From a bacterium (GTDB lineage Bacteria > Joyebacterota > Joyebacteria > Joyebacterales > Joyebacteraceae): 64,000 bases of DNA. A model generated the notes under the pieces. That model made no database searches. It was not told the origin of the DNA and saw only the letters and a program-made list of their open reading frames with translations. The DNA lies in NCBI GenBank assembly GCA_025782395.1, contig JALGZD010000120.1, forward strand, positions 1-64,000. The letters run 5' to 3'. This document shows, piece after piece, positions 50,403 through 58,316 of the stretch. A program made the translations under genes and the position numbers. The stretch's first letter is position 1; each line of letters opens with the position of its first letter.

Positions 50403-50816
50403 CTAGAGCTTCCCCATGAGCTTCACTACCGCGCCGATGATCGCCTCAGGACGCGGTGGACACCCTGGGACGTACGCGTCAACCGGGATATGTTTGTCGA
50501 CCGGTCCCGCGAAGTTGTACCCATCCTTGAAGATCCCGCCCGTGCACGCACATGCCCCGATAGCTACCACCGCAACAGGTTTAGGTGCCTGCTCGTATGC
50601 TTCGATGAGATCGGGCATGACCTTTCGTGGTACGCTGCCCGAGACGAGAAGCACGTCGGCGTGCTTCACGCTACCAACCAGCTTCATACCGAAGCGCTCT
50701 ATGTCGAACTTAGGGCACAGACAATCGAGAACCTCAATGTCGCAGTTGTTGCACGCACCCGCGTTCAGGTGAAACACCCACAGCGATTTCTTGAATCCCC
50801 ATTTGATTGCGTCCAT
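50403..50816 (-). CDS. [NiFe] hydrogenase small subunit (EchC/MbhJ/NuoB-like)
   Basis: 137 residues from ATG 50816 (GGGGAGCAA upstream); the longer frame overlaps the preceding gene. The proximal [4Fe-4S] cluster ligands are expected among C22 and C25 (NAGACNNCDIE), C89 or C91 (GACACTGG) and C119 (VPGCPPRP). VFHLNAG and VSGSVP are group 4 markers. It carries electrons between the ferredoxin subunit and the Ni-Fe site. It overlaps nothing at its 3' side; a 75-base gap separates it from the NuoC-like gene, the widest in the catalytic set. Confidence 0.93.
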   Translation of the reverse strand: MDAIKWGFKKSLWVFHLNAGACNNCDIEVLDCLCPKFDIERFGMKLVGSVKHADVLLVSGSVPRKVMPDLIEAYEQAPKPVAVVAIGACACTGGIFKDGYNFAGPVDKHIPVDAYVPGCPPRPEAIIGAVVKLMGKL

Positions 50817-50838
50817 TTGCTCCCCGTCCGCTCTCGAC

Positions 50839-51777
50839 CTAGAACCCAAGGATCGCCAGGACCATGCCCACGACCGCGATCAGCGTGACCGGCCCCCAGA
50901 AGAACCTCATGGCCTGATCGATTCTGACTCTCGGGTTCACGTTCTTGATGAGGACAATGATCACGATGATTATCAGGTACTTCACGATCGTGTAGAGGAT
51001 ATTCCAGCCCGAGAAGACCAGCCCTCCCCAGAAGACCGTAATGAAAAGAATGGGCAGTGTGAAAAGCAGCATGGCCTGCTGGAGTTTGATGATGGCAAGC
51101 GCCGCGCCCGAGTACTCTATGTGCGTCCCATCCATGATCTCGGTATCTGCCTCGGGAATGTCGAACGGCGGATACGTGAGCTTGGCCTGTGCGACCAGGA
51201 TGCAGACGATGAACGCGAGAATGCAGGAGACGTTGCCGAGAAGCACGCCGTTGGCCGCTTGATACTCAAGGATGCCGTCGAGCCTCAGCGTCATTGGAGA
51301 CACCTTCGTGACGGCCGTGAAGATCGCGATGATGAACGGAAGCTCGTAGGCCAGAACCAGTTTCATCTCGCGGCTCGCGCCTACGCTCGCAAGCGGATTG
51401 CTGGAAGCTGAGGCGCCGAGAATGATTCCCAGTGATGGGATAGTCAGCAGATAGATGACGCCGATCAGATCCCCCACAAAGCCTGCCCCGTTCAGATTCG
51501 TGAGCCAGAGCATTGTGGAGACCACACCTACGGCCGCGAACCCCGCCATCGGCGCGAAGAGGAATCCCGCCCGCCTCGCACCGGCCGGGATGACTATTTC
51601 CTTGCCCAGGAGCTTGAGGATGTCGGCGAACGGCTGGTACCACGGCGGGCCAACCCTCCACTGAACCAGCGCACTCACCTTTCGGTCGACCCACTGCGTG
51701 GCCAGTCCCATTGCGGCCGTGAAGAGCAGGCCAGGGAAGATGAGAAAGCTCAGAAGCAACCCGAGTGTTGAAGCCAT
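50839..51777 (-). CDS. NuoH-like membrane anchor (MbhM/EchB-like)
   Basis: 312 residues, eight predicted helices. Family motifs are QWVDRKVSALVQWRVGPPWYQPFADILKLLGKE and, later, FDIPEADTEIMDGTHIEYSG, the acidic loop that faces the hydrogenase subunits in complex I-like enzymes. It is the ion-channel base that links the peripheral arm to the antiporter modules. It starts 54 bases after the ferredoxin gene. Confidence 0.93.
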   Translation of the reverse strand: MASTLGLLLSFLIFPGLLFTAAMGLATQWVDRKVSALVQWRVGPPWYQPFADILKLLGKEIVIPAGARRAGFLFAPMAGFAAVGVVSTMLWLTNLNGAGFVGDLIGVIYLLTIPSLGIILGASASSNPLASVGASREMKLVLAYELPFIIAIFTAVTKVSPMTLRLDGILEYQAANGVLLGNVSCILAFIVCILVAQAKLTYPPFDIPEADTEIMDGTHIEYSGAALAIIKLQQAMLLFTLPILFITVFWGGLVFSGWNILYTIVKYLIIIVIIVLIKNVNPRVRIDQAMRFFWGPVTLIAVVGMVLAILGF

Positions 51778-51831
51778 CCTGTTACCTCTCTCGTTGACTT
51801 GAATGCAAAGGCGTCTCGTCCGACTGGCCCG

Positions 51832-52314
51832 CTACCTCGTCCTCCGCACCGTTTTCATCACGCTACGGGATCCGCGCATCGGAACGCCTTTCTGAGCCTC
51901 CATGTCGCTGATATCCTCGAACGTGCGCGCCCCGGAGACGCACGTCCCGGCACACATCGAATCCTTCCCCTCGAGAGTCCGCCAGTTGCAGAGATCGCAC
52001 TTGTCGAGCGTGTGCCGCGTCTTCAGGAGATCGATAGCTCCGAAGGGGCACGCCTGCGCACATGATGTGCAACCACTGCACTTGATGTTGCTTCGAACAA
52101 CCAGACCATCATCGCGCCGCTTGATCGCCTCCTGTGGGCACGCCGCTTCACAGAGCGGCTGCTCGCAGTGCCGGCAGTTCATCTGCAGCACAATGTTCGT
52201 CATGATCCGCGAAGCTTCGAGCTGGTTCTGCATGTTGTGCGAATAGAAGCATGCCGCGAGGCAGCTCTTGCAACTGATGCAGCGCCCGTAGTCGAGGACG
52301 TTTCTCTTGTTCAT
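51832..52314 (-). CDS. HydN/CooF-like four-cluster polyferredoxin
   Basis: 160 residues from ATG 52314. Four Cys groups fit four [4Fe-4S] clusters: CISCKSCLAAC, CRHCEQPLCEAACP, CSGCTSCAQACP and CDLCNW...CAGTC. This is the DmsB/HydN architecture used between a molybdopterin-type or dehydrogenase partner and a hydrogenase. It lies between the molybdopterin-family gene and the NuoH-like subunit, so it is the natural electron bridge between the soluble and membrane modules of this operon. Confidence 0.9.
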   Translation of the reverse strand: MNKRNVLDYGRCISCKSCLAACFYSHNMQNQLEASRIMTNIVLQMNCRHCEQPLCEAACPQEAIKRRDDGLVVRSNIKCSGCTSCAQACPFGAIDLLKTRHTLDKCDLCNWRTLEGKDSMCAGTCVSGARTFEDISDMEAQKGVPMRGSRSVMKTVRRTR

Positions 52315-52372
52315 CCAGCTCTCCTGCGAATCACGCTTCTGCAGGCCGCCTGCGGCGGCCTCGCGCCAGCCG

Positions 52373-54061
52373 TTAGCCCTCCGGCGCAACCTTCACGTTG
52401 GAGGAGGTCACGTCGAACCATTTGGTCTTTGGGTTCACGGTCCAGACCATGAGCCCGCGCGCATCCGGTACATACGTGGGGATAGCCACGAGTCCCGGCG
52501 GCATCCTGTCGGTCACCGTCGTAATCATGCGCGTTTCGCCTCTCGCCGTTGAGATCACCATCGTCGAGCCCTGCTCGATGCCGGCCTCGCCCGCGGCCTC
52601 TTCAGAAAGCCACACTTCGCAGTACGGCTTCTGCATCTGCGGAAAACTCATTCGCCCTGTCAGTGTTCCGTCCCATCGGTGAAGTGGGCTGATACTCTCG
52701 ACGAGCTCAAGCCCATCCGGCGGCTTGCTCGCCATCTTCGCGAGTGCCGCATCAACGTCCACACCCAACTCCGGGTGTGTGGCTGTCAGGCCGCCCACAG
52801 GGATCGTCGTTCCCATCTCTGATGCGATATCCACGAGCATCGCCCCCACAGACCTCGCGTCACCCTGGGCCTTCACACACGCCTCCACCGACGTGGCGAA
52901 GTTGAACGACGGCGAGTAGCTCCCGTCGAACTCCGTCCAGACCACCTGGGGTAGTCCCACCTCGCTATGTTTCGTGGTGTCATTCTCGAAGATCGCGGAT
53001 GCCGCGAGGAAATCGAGGCTCTCCAGGTCATCCAGACTGACTGCTCCCGGATAGAGCTGTACCGGGTCCGGCCCGAACACCAGAAGCCCCTTGATCCGCT
53101 TGTCCGCAACGCCCGCGAGGATCTCAGCTGTCGTGCAGTCCGAACTCACGCACTGAAAAGCGCCGATGGCGTTTCCGCCCCGAAAGAGCGGTGCGTACTT
53201 GCCGCCCGCGGCCGACGCGAGCTTGGCCGCAAGAAGACCCGTCATGTAGCCGGACGTTGAGTCGCCAAGCCGCGACGAGACGATGACAACGACTTTCCGG
53301 AAGTCGCGGAGTCTCGTGGCAAGTCTCTCAAGCCCGACCTTCGACATCCCGCCTGCGGCTGCGGCCCTGTCGATGTCCACAGACGGCGAGCCTTGAACGT
53401 TCATCGCCTTGAGCAGACCGGCCAAGATCAGCGGCTCACTCCCGGCCGGCGGCTCGATGTGCAGGTCGGCGAACCAGTCCGTGTTCGAACGGTACGGATT
53501 AATGGTGATGATCTGATTCGACCTGCTCTTGTGTCTTGCGTCGATGATGCGTTTCGATACGGTCGGGTGGCCCCAGAACACGTCCCCGATCAGGACAAAG
53601 CAGTCCGCTTCGTCGAGATCCTCCGGCGTTGCATCGCCGGTCCCGCCCCCCGTAAGGACCCCGTAATCGTTCCCATCGTAGGCGACGCCGATGTTCGTGG
53701 TGCCAAGAACGTGTGTAGCAAAGCCGACGGCTGCCTCGTAGTCCTCGTTCGAGAGCTCTGTCCCGACGATGATGCCGAGCGCATCAGCTCCGTGGTTCTT
53801 CTTTATCTCATCTATTCTCCCGGCCACCTTCGTCACCGCTGCAGACCAAGGAACCCTGCGCCGGTTAACCGTCGCCGCAAGGAATCGCTTAGGGTGAAGA
53901 AGGATCTCGAGGTTGTAATGCCCCCTGGCGCAGAGTGACCCTCGGGCCAGAGGCGACTCCTTCTCGAAGTCCACCCTCACGGGCACCCCCCGGTCGACCT
54001 CCACGTTGAACCCACACTGGAGGGAGCACATGAGACAAGACGCCTTTCTGATCTCTGGCAT
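52373..54061 (-). CDS. Molybdopterin oxidoreductase-family protein lacking the catalytic Cys/Sec
   Basis: 562 residues from ATG 54061 (GGGGAAG upstream). N-terminal [4Fe-4S] ligands C9, C12, C16 and C44 are intact; the Lys that formate dehydrogenases carry two residues after the fourth Cys is Arg (R46). The MGD-binding domains and C-terminal dinucleotide-binding barrel (EAGIEQGSTMVISTARG, AIPTYVPDARG) are recognisable. Aligned by eye, the position of Sec/Cys and its following His in formate dehydrogenase is N131-D132. It is shorter than FdhF (about 715). So the fold is MopB, but formate oxidation is doubtful; it could be an electron-transfer or NuoG-like scaffold. It sits 25 bases after the flavin reductase gene. 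Confidence 0.88.
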   Translation of the reverse strand: MPEIRKASCLMCSLQCGFNVEVDRGVPVRVDFEKESPLARGSLCARGHYNLEILLHPKRFLAATVNRRRVPWSAAVTKVAGRIDEIKKNHGADALGIIVGTELSNEDYEAAVGFATHVLGTTNIGVAYDGNDYGVLTGGGTGDATPEDLDEADCFVLIGDVFWGHPTVSKRIIDARHKSRSNQIITINPYRSNTDWFADLHIEPPAGSEPLILAGLLKAMNVQGSPSVDIDRAAAAGGMSKVGLERLATRLRDFRKVVVIVSSRLGDSTSGYMTGLLAAKLASAAGGKYAPLFRGGNAIGAFQCVSSDCTTAEILAGVADKRIKGLLVFGPDPVQLYPGAVSLDDLESLDFLAASAIFENDTTKHSEVGLPQVVWTEFDGSYSPSFNFATSVEACVKAQGDARSVGAMLVDIASEMGTTIPVGGLTATHPELGVDVDAALAKMASKPPDGLELVESISPLHRWDGTLTGRMSFPQMQKPYCEVWLSEEAAGEAGIEQGSTMVISTARGETRMITTVTDRMPPGLVAIPTYVPDARGLMVWTVNPKTKWFDVTSSNVKVAPEG

Positions 54062-54086
54062 GTCGACTTCCCCTGAGAGTGATCGC

Positions 54087-54932
54087 TTAGAATGGATCCT
54101 CGAACTTGGCAACTTCCGCCGCTGTCATGACGGGTCCATCCTTACAGATGTAGAGTTCGCCCATCATGCAGTGCCCACACTTGCCAAGTCCACAGCTCAT
54201 GTTGCGCTCCATCGAGTGGTAGATGCTCTCGGGCTTGAAACCTTTCTCAAGGAGTGCAATGTTGACGAACTTCAGCATGATCGGCGGGCCACAGACGCAC
54301 GCGACGGCCGTTTCCGCGCTGAATGGTGATTTGCCAATGTCCGCGGTGGTAAGAAGAGGTAGATCGTCGAGAAGCACCGTGACGACACCTACTTTGCCGG
54401 TCCAGTTGTCGGCCGGTTCGTCGATCGTGAGCAGCACCTCGGTGTTCTTCATCTTCTCCCATTCGCCGAGAAGATCCTTGAAGATGATGTCTTCGGGTGT
54501 TCTTGCTCCGTAGCGGATGGATATCTTCTTGTAGCGATCGATGTCATCGAAGAGCGCCAGAATAAGTGACCGAAGCGGCGCCAGTCCAACGCCACCGCCC
54601 ATTATCAGGATCTCCTTGCCGTCGAAGTCGGCCATGTTGTAACCGTTGCCGTACGGTCCCCTGATCCCGACGGTGTCTCCCACCTTCATTTTGGTGAGAG
54701 CGTGCGTCACCGTGCCGACATCCATGATCGTGATCTCCATCGTCTCCGTGATGTTGGGGTTCGACGACGGCGTGAACGGGGCCTCTCCAACTCCGGGCAC
54801 CGTCAGCTCAACGAACTGGCCGGCCCCGAAGGTGAGCGGCTCCTTCGGGCGGAACCTGTAAGTTGTGATGTTCGGGGACTCCTGCTTGATGTCCTCGATC
54901 ACACTCTCGATTGGCCTGTAGAGGTTCTTCAT
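54087..54932 (-). CDS. HydG/NfnS-like FAD- and NAD(P)-binding reductase with [2Fe-2S] site
   Basis: 281 residues of the ferredoxin-NADP reductase superfamily. FAD-binding barrel with FGAGQFVELTVPG; NAD(P) Rossmann part GGGVGLAPLRS and a CGPPIMLKF motif. At the C-terminus C247, C252, C255 and C263 (CGLGKCGHCMMG...C) bind a [2Fe-2S] cluster, as in dihydroorotate dehydrogenase B, sulfhydrogenase HydG and NfnS. It would oxidise or reduce NAD(P)H and pass electrons to the HydB-like partner. It overlaps the HydB-like gene by four bases. Confidence 0.92.
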   Translation of the reverse strand: MKNLYRPIESVIEDIKQESPNITTYRFRPKEPLTFGAGQFVELTVPGVGEAPFTPSSNPNITETMEITIMDVGTVTHALTKMKVGDTVGIRGPYGNGYNMADFDGKEILIMGGGVGLAPLRSLILALFDDIDRYKKISIRYGARTPEDIIFKDLLGEWEKMKNTEVLLTIDEPADNWTGKVGVVTVLLDDLPLLTTADIGKSPFSAETAVACVCGPPIMLKFVNIALLEKGFKPESIYHSMERNMSCGLGKCGHCMMGELYICKDGPVMTAAEVAKFEDPF

Positions 54933-55996
54933 GCCTTTGACATCTCCGTGACGACGTGCTTGATAGCTTCTCTCATATCGATCCGACCCATGCAGACGTC
55001 AATGCACCTGCCGCAGCCGGTGCACGAGACCGCGCCGTACCTGTCGCGTGAATACTCCAGCTTGCAGCGGAGGCGATTCTCAAAACGTTGCGCCAGATTC
55101 GGCCTTGAGTTGCCACCACCACCCGTCCTCGCATAGCCGATGGACAGGCACGTGTCCCAGTTCCGCGTCCGCTCGTAGCCGCCCTCCGCCCTCTGGTCCA
55201 CAAGGAGGAAACACGTGCACGATGGACAGACACGATTGCAGGCTCCACAACCGACGCAGTTCTGCGTGACATATGCCCACGCATCCCGGTCGCTCCCCAG
55301 CTCGTGCTTGTCATACGGTACGTCAACCGCATACTGAGCGTTCTGACGCTCTACTGCCGCGGTCACCGATGCCCGGCTTCTGGTCCGTTCATCCTCGTGG
55401 CCTGAATCGACCGGAGTGAAGAGATCGTCGCTCCCATCGAGGAGTTTCTCCCCCTTTTCGGAACCCGTCGTGAGGATGTATCCGGACTCAAGCGGAGAAA
55501 TGTTGAGATCGAACCCGTCCTCGGCGTAGGGCTGTCCGCCCATCATCGTGCAGAAACAGGTCTCCTTCGGCGCGGTGCAGTCGACCGAGACGAGGATTGT
55601 GTTTCGGCGCTTCTCGACGTAGAATGGGTCGTCATACTCCTCCGAGAAGTGCTTGGTGCTCCAATAGACCTTGTCGAACTTCTCGAGGCCGTTAAGATCG
55701 CACGCCCGCGGACCCACGACGATCGTCGCGGGCGCCTCCACGTTCGCCTCAGGATCGCTGCTCGGGTATTTCGCGACCACCTCACGCGCATAGAAGAGGA
55801 ATGTCTTCGGGGACTGCGCCGGGCACGCCCCGTGGAGTTCAAGTTTCTCGGGAACCTCTTCCTTCACAAGCTCGTAGTCGGGTGTCTCCGGATTGTTCAT
55901 GATGTCGAATGTGACCGGGACGTAGACCCTCTGGTTCCTGGCCCAGCGCCCGATCAGCTTGAGGAGGTTCTCTCGTCCGATGAAGACTTCTTTCAT
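54929..55996 (-). CDS. HydB-like (sulfhydrogenase beta) iron-sulfur subunit
   Basis: 355 residues from ATG 55996 (the longer frame has a non-conserved leader). The N-terminal two thirds match the 4Fe-4S dicluster protein family of HydB (GPRACDLNGLEKFD, DCTAPKETCFC). Two [4Fe-4S] motifs follow: C247, C250, C253, C257 in CVGCGACNRVCP and C325, C328, C331, C335 in CTGCGRCIDVC. With the HydG-like partner it forms the NAD(P)H-oxidising dimer of soluble hydrogenases. First gene of the 17-gene set. No HydAD hydrogenase subunits accompany it, so it feeds the membrane enzyme or the MopB-family protein. Confidence 0.9.
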   Translation of the reverse strand: MKEVFIGRENLLKLIGRWARNQRVYVPVTFDIMNNPETPDYELVKEEVPEKLELHGACPAQSPKTFLFYAREVVAKYPSSDPEANVEAPATIVVGPRACDLNGLEKFDKVYWSTKHFSEEYDDPFYVEKRRNTILVSVDCTAPKETCFCTMMGGQPYAEDGFDLNISPLESGYILTTGSEKGEKLLDGSDDLFTPVDSGHEDERTRSRASVTAAVERQNAQYAVDVPYDKHELGSDRDAWAYVTQNCVGCGACNRVCPSCTCFLLVDQRAEGGYERTRNWDTCLSIGYARTGGGGNSRPNLAQRFENRLRCKLEYSRDRYGAVSCTGCGRCIDVCMGRIDMREAIKHVVTEMSKA

Positions 55997-56147
55997 CCTG
56001 GCAAGCCCTCTCGCTTGGAGTTCTCTCGCTGAATCCGGCAGGCTCCCACGCACCGCCTTCCGGAGTGATGGATCTCGGTCTATCTCTGGTCCGTGTAGTG
56101 CCGCGGCGCGTGCTGCGCTCGCAACAGCTCCAACCGTGCGGGCTTCC

Positions 56148-56208
56148 TGAGCGTAAAGAAACCCCGCATCGCTCTATATACTAGATACTAGAAAAGCGAT
56201 CTCGGGGT
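56148..56208 (-). promoter_or_regulatory. Terminator-like hairpin in the hydrogenase operon leader (possible attenuator)
   Basis: A composite stem of 6 plus 6 bp (56203-56208 with 56161-56166; 56195-56200 with 56168-56173) has a small internal bulge and a 21-base AT-rich loop. On the minus strand it is followed by TTCTTTACG. It lies about 165 bases before the first gene, so it could act as an attenuator of the operon or as a second terminator after the SPFH genes. Confidence 0.45.
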
Positions 56209-56327
56209 CCTTGTGTGCCACAGATATGGCTGGAACGCCCTGGTCGTCACCAGCAAGTAACAGTCAGTCCTTTCAACTGATTGTTGCTCCCGGGGCCAAG
56301 CCTGTGCACTCTCCGCCCGCGCCACGC

Positions 56328-56353
56328 AACAAAAACGGGCTCATCTGGAGCCC
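56328..56353 (-). terminator. Rho-independent terminator of the SPFH operon
   Basis: On the minus strand GGGCTC, a 5-base loop, GAGCCC (56353-56348 with 56342-56337), then GTTTTTGTT. This is a textbook U-rich terminator, 74 bases after the hflK-like stop. Confidence 0.8.
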
Positions 56354-56426
56354 TATAGCCCAAATGAGTCTAGCCTGTTTGTGTGCGAAATGTCAAGCCC
56401 AAAAGGAAGTGACCAGACCTCTCCAC

Positions 56427-57431
56427 CTACTGCTTCGTCTCCATGAATCTGAGATCCAGCTGGCTCTCCCCGGCATCGTCGTCGAGGACATACTTCTTCA
56501 CACTCGAGAGCACCGTCTCCATCGTCTCTAGCCAGAGCCTGGTGCGGATGGTGCCCTGCCCCTTCCGGTACTCCGCAACGAGCGCACGGAAACGCTCCCC
56601 CTCGCCTCTCGCGGCGTTGATGAACTGAGTGCTGTCACCGCGTGCGGCAATGACCAGCGCCGCTCCCTCACCACGCGCCATCGGCACAACGCGGTTGGCG
56701 TAGCCGTTGGCTTCCTGGATGATGCGGTTCCTGTCCTCGCGGGCGCTGGCAACATCCCGGAAGGCGTCGGCAACCTCGCGTGGAGGATTGACCTCCTGGA
56801 TGTGGGCCGCTACGAGTTCGATCCCTGTGCCGTATGAGTCCAGGATCTCCTGGGCTCCCGTCTTGACGTAGCGCTCGATCTCGAGCTTGCCAGTGGTCAG
56901 AATATCGTCAACGCTCATGACCGTCACTTTCTCGGTCAGAACCGCCTCGCAGGACTTCCTCACAAGCCAGTGCGGCTCCTCGGCTCCGAACAGGAATGCT
57001 GCCGGATCCTTCACAACATATTGGACAAGGAGCTGCGCCTCAATGATGTTCTCATCACCCGTAACGAACTGCGTCTCTCGTGATGTCGGAGCCAGCCCGC
57101 GGACTCTGTCCATGATCTTGTAGCCGATGCTCATCCGCTTGATGGATGTCGTCTGGGGGGTTGCGACCTTCTCCACAGGCCACGGGAGGCGATAGTGGAT
57201 GCCCGGCTGGACGTTGGCGGAGATAAGGCTGCCGAAACGTGTAACCACGCCGCGCTCATCGGGCTGCACAACGTAGATGCCCGAGAACACATACATCATG
57301 AGGAGCCCGAGCACGAAAAACCACGCAAGCCGCTTGACCTGCGGGAGACCGGCTTTCATGTCGGTCCGTACGCTCGCCTCGTTGGCCCAGATGCCTGTGT
57401 TCTCGCTCGCTGTGTCCTGCTCGTAGCTCAC
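56427..57431 (-). CDS. hflK: HflK-like SPFH (stomatin/prohibitin) membrane protein
   Basis: 334 residues. One N-terminal membrane helix (LAWFFVLGLLMMYVFSGIY) is followed by a band-7/SPFH domain (VVQPDERGVVTRFG, PGIHYRLPWPVEKV, VTGDENIIEAQLLVQYVVKDPAAFLF) and a long coiled region (VASAREDRNRIIQEANGYANRVVPMARGEG). This is the HflK type, which with HflC assembles into a cage around FtsH in the inner membrane. No FtsH gene is in the window. It follows hflC by three bases and is the last gene of the cluster. Confidence 0.88.
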   Translation of the reverse strand: MSYEQDTASENTGIWANEASVRTDMKAGLPQVKRLAWFFVLGLLMMYVFSGIYVVQPDERGVVTRFGSLISANVQPGIHYRLPWPVEKVATPQTTSIKRMSIGYKIMDRVRGLAPTSRETQFVTGDENIIEAQLLVQYVVKDPAAFLFGAEEPHWLVRKSCEAVLTEKVTVMSVDDILTTGKLEIERYVKTGAQEILDSYGTGIELVAAHIQEVNPPREVADAFRDVASAREDRNRIIQEANGYANRVVPMARGEGAALVIAARGDSTQFINAARGEGERFRALVAEYRKGQGTIRTRLWLETMETVLSSVKKYVLDDDAGESQLDLRFMETKQ

Positions 57432-57434
57432 CGG

Positions 57435-58313
57435 CTAATTTCCCTTCCCGTCGAGGAGCTTCAAGAGTTCGGAATCTGAGGAGAGAACGATCGTCGTCTT
57501 GTCGTCCATGAACTTCCTGTACGACTCGAGGGTCCTGAGAAACCTGTAGAACTCCGGATCCGCGTTGTGCGCCGAACTGTAGATGCGCATCGCCGCGGCT
57601 TCACCCTGTCCGCGGATACTCTCCGCTTCGCGATAGGCCTCCGCAAGAACCTCCTGTCGCTCCCTGTCGGCCGCCGCCCGTATCTTGATGGCCTCTTCCT
57701 CGCCCTCGGAGCGATAGCGCTTCGCCGTCCGCTCGCGCTCAGCACGCATACGGTCGAAGACACTCTGCTTGTTCTGCTCCGGGAAGGCGATTCGCTTCAT
57801 GCGCACCTCGGCCACCTCGATCCCGAAGTTCGCGTCCGCCGTCGTGCGGCAGCCTTCGGTCACGACGGCCATGATCTCGTTGATCTTCATCTCGTTGGCG
57901 TTCGTGGATACGAGCGCGTGGAGCGGGTACTGCCCAAGCGCCGCGCCCATCTCCGACGCGACGATATCGGCCATTCGAACCTCGGCCCCGGCTCTGTCGG
58001 CCACTGTCTCGAGGAAGCGTTTTGGATCCGCGATCCGCCACGCGACGAAAGCGTCCGCGACTATGTTCTTCTTGTCGTTTGTCAGAAACTCGGTCGGCTT
58101 TGGATCGTAGACCTGGAGTCGCTTGTCGAAAAAGCGTACCGCCTGCACCGGCTGTGGCAGTTTCCAGCAAAGCCCGGCGCTCTCGATGACGGCAACAGGT
58201 TTGCCGAACTGCGTAACGATGGCCGTCTTTGTCTCATCCACAACAAAGACACTCGTTCGCGCTATCAAGATGAGTACGATGATGACGGCCAGTGTGTAGT
58301 ATCGTCGTTTCAT
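57435..58313 (-). CDS. hflC: HflC-like SPFH membrane protein
   Basis: 292 residues. N-terminal membrane helix (YTLAVIIVLILIARTSVFVV), SPFH domain with DETKTAIVTQFGKPV, PGLCWKLP-like region, VADAFVAWRIADPKRFLETV, and a coiled-coil C-terminus with RAERERTAKRYRSEGEEEAIKIRAAADRERQ. The EGEEEA stretch is the HflC hallmark. Partner of the two HflK-type proteins on either side, spaced by three bases from each. Confidence 0.92.
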   Translation of the reverse strand: MKRRYYTLAVIIVLILIARTSVFVVDETKTAIVTQFGKPVAVIESAGLCWKLPQPVQAVRFFDKRLQVYDPKPTEFLTNDKKNIVADAFVAWRIADPKRFLETVADRAGAEVRMADIVASEMGAALGQYPLHALVSTNANEMKINEIMAVVTEGCRTTADANFGIEVAEVRMKRIAFPEQNKQSVFDRMRAERERTAKRYRSEGEEEAIKIRAAADRERQEVLAEAYREAESIRGQGEAAAMRIYSSAHNADPEFYRFLRTLESYRKFMDDKTTIVLSSDSELLKLLDGKGN

Positions 58314-58316
58314 TGT

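Larger units (their letters stand above)
55997..56426. other. Leader and spacer upstream of the hydrogenase operon
   Basis: 430 bases between the stop of hflK-like (56427) and the first hydrogenase gene (55996). It holds, in transcription order, a strong Rho-independent terminator (56353-56328), an inverted repeat CTGGT-4-ACCAG (56240-56253), and a second terminator-like hairpin (56208-56161). I saw no promoter with good -35 and -10 boxes. No ribosome site supports a small gene. Confidence 0.6.

Noticed and set aside
48759-50888. A 709-codon plus-strand open frame opposite the hydrogenase subunits
   Set aside because: It lies entirely antisense to well-supported hydrogenase genes, is rich in Arg, His and Val as expected of the complement of GC-rich codons, and has no recognisable domain or ribosome site.
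52373-54061. A selenocysteine formate dehydrogenase
   Set aside because: The frame has no internal TGA, and the catalytic position is Asn rather than Cys or Sec.
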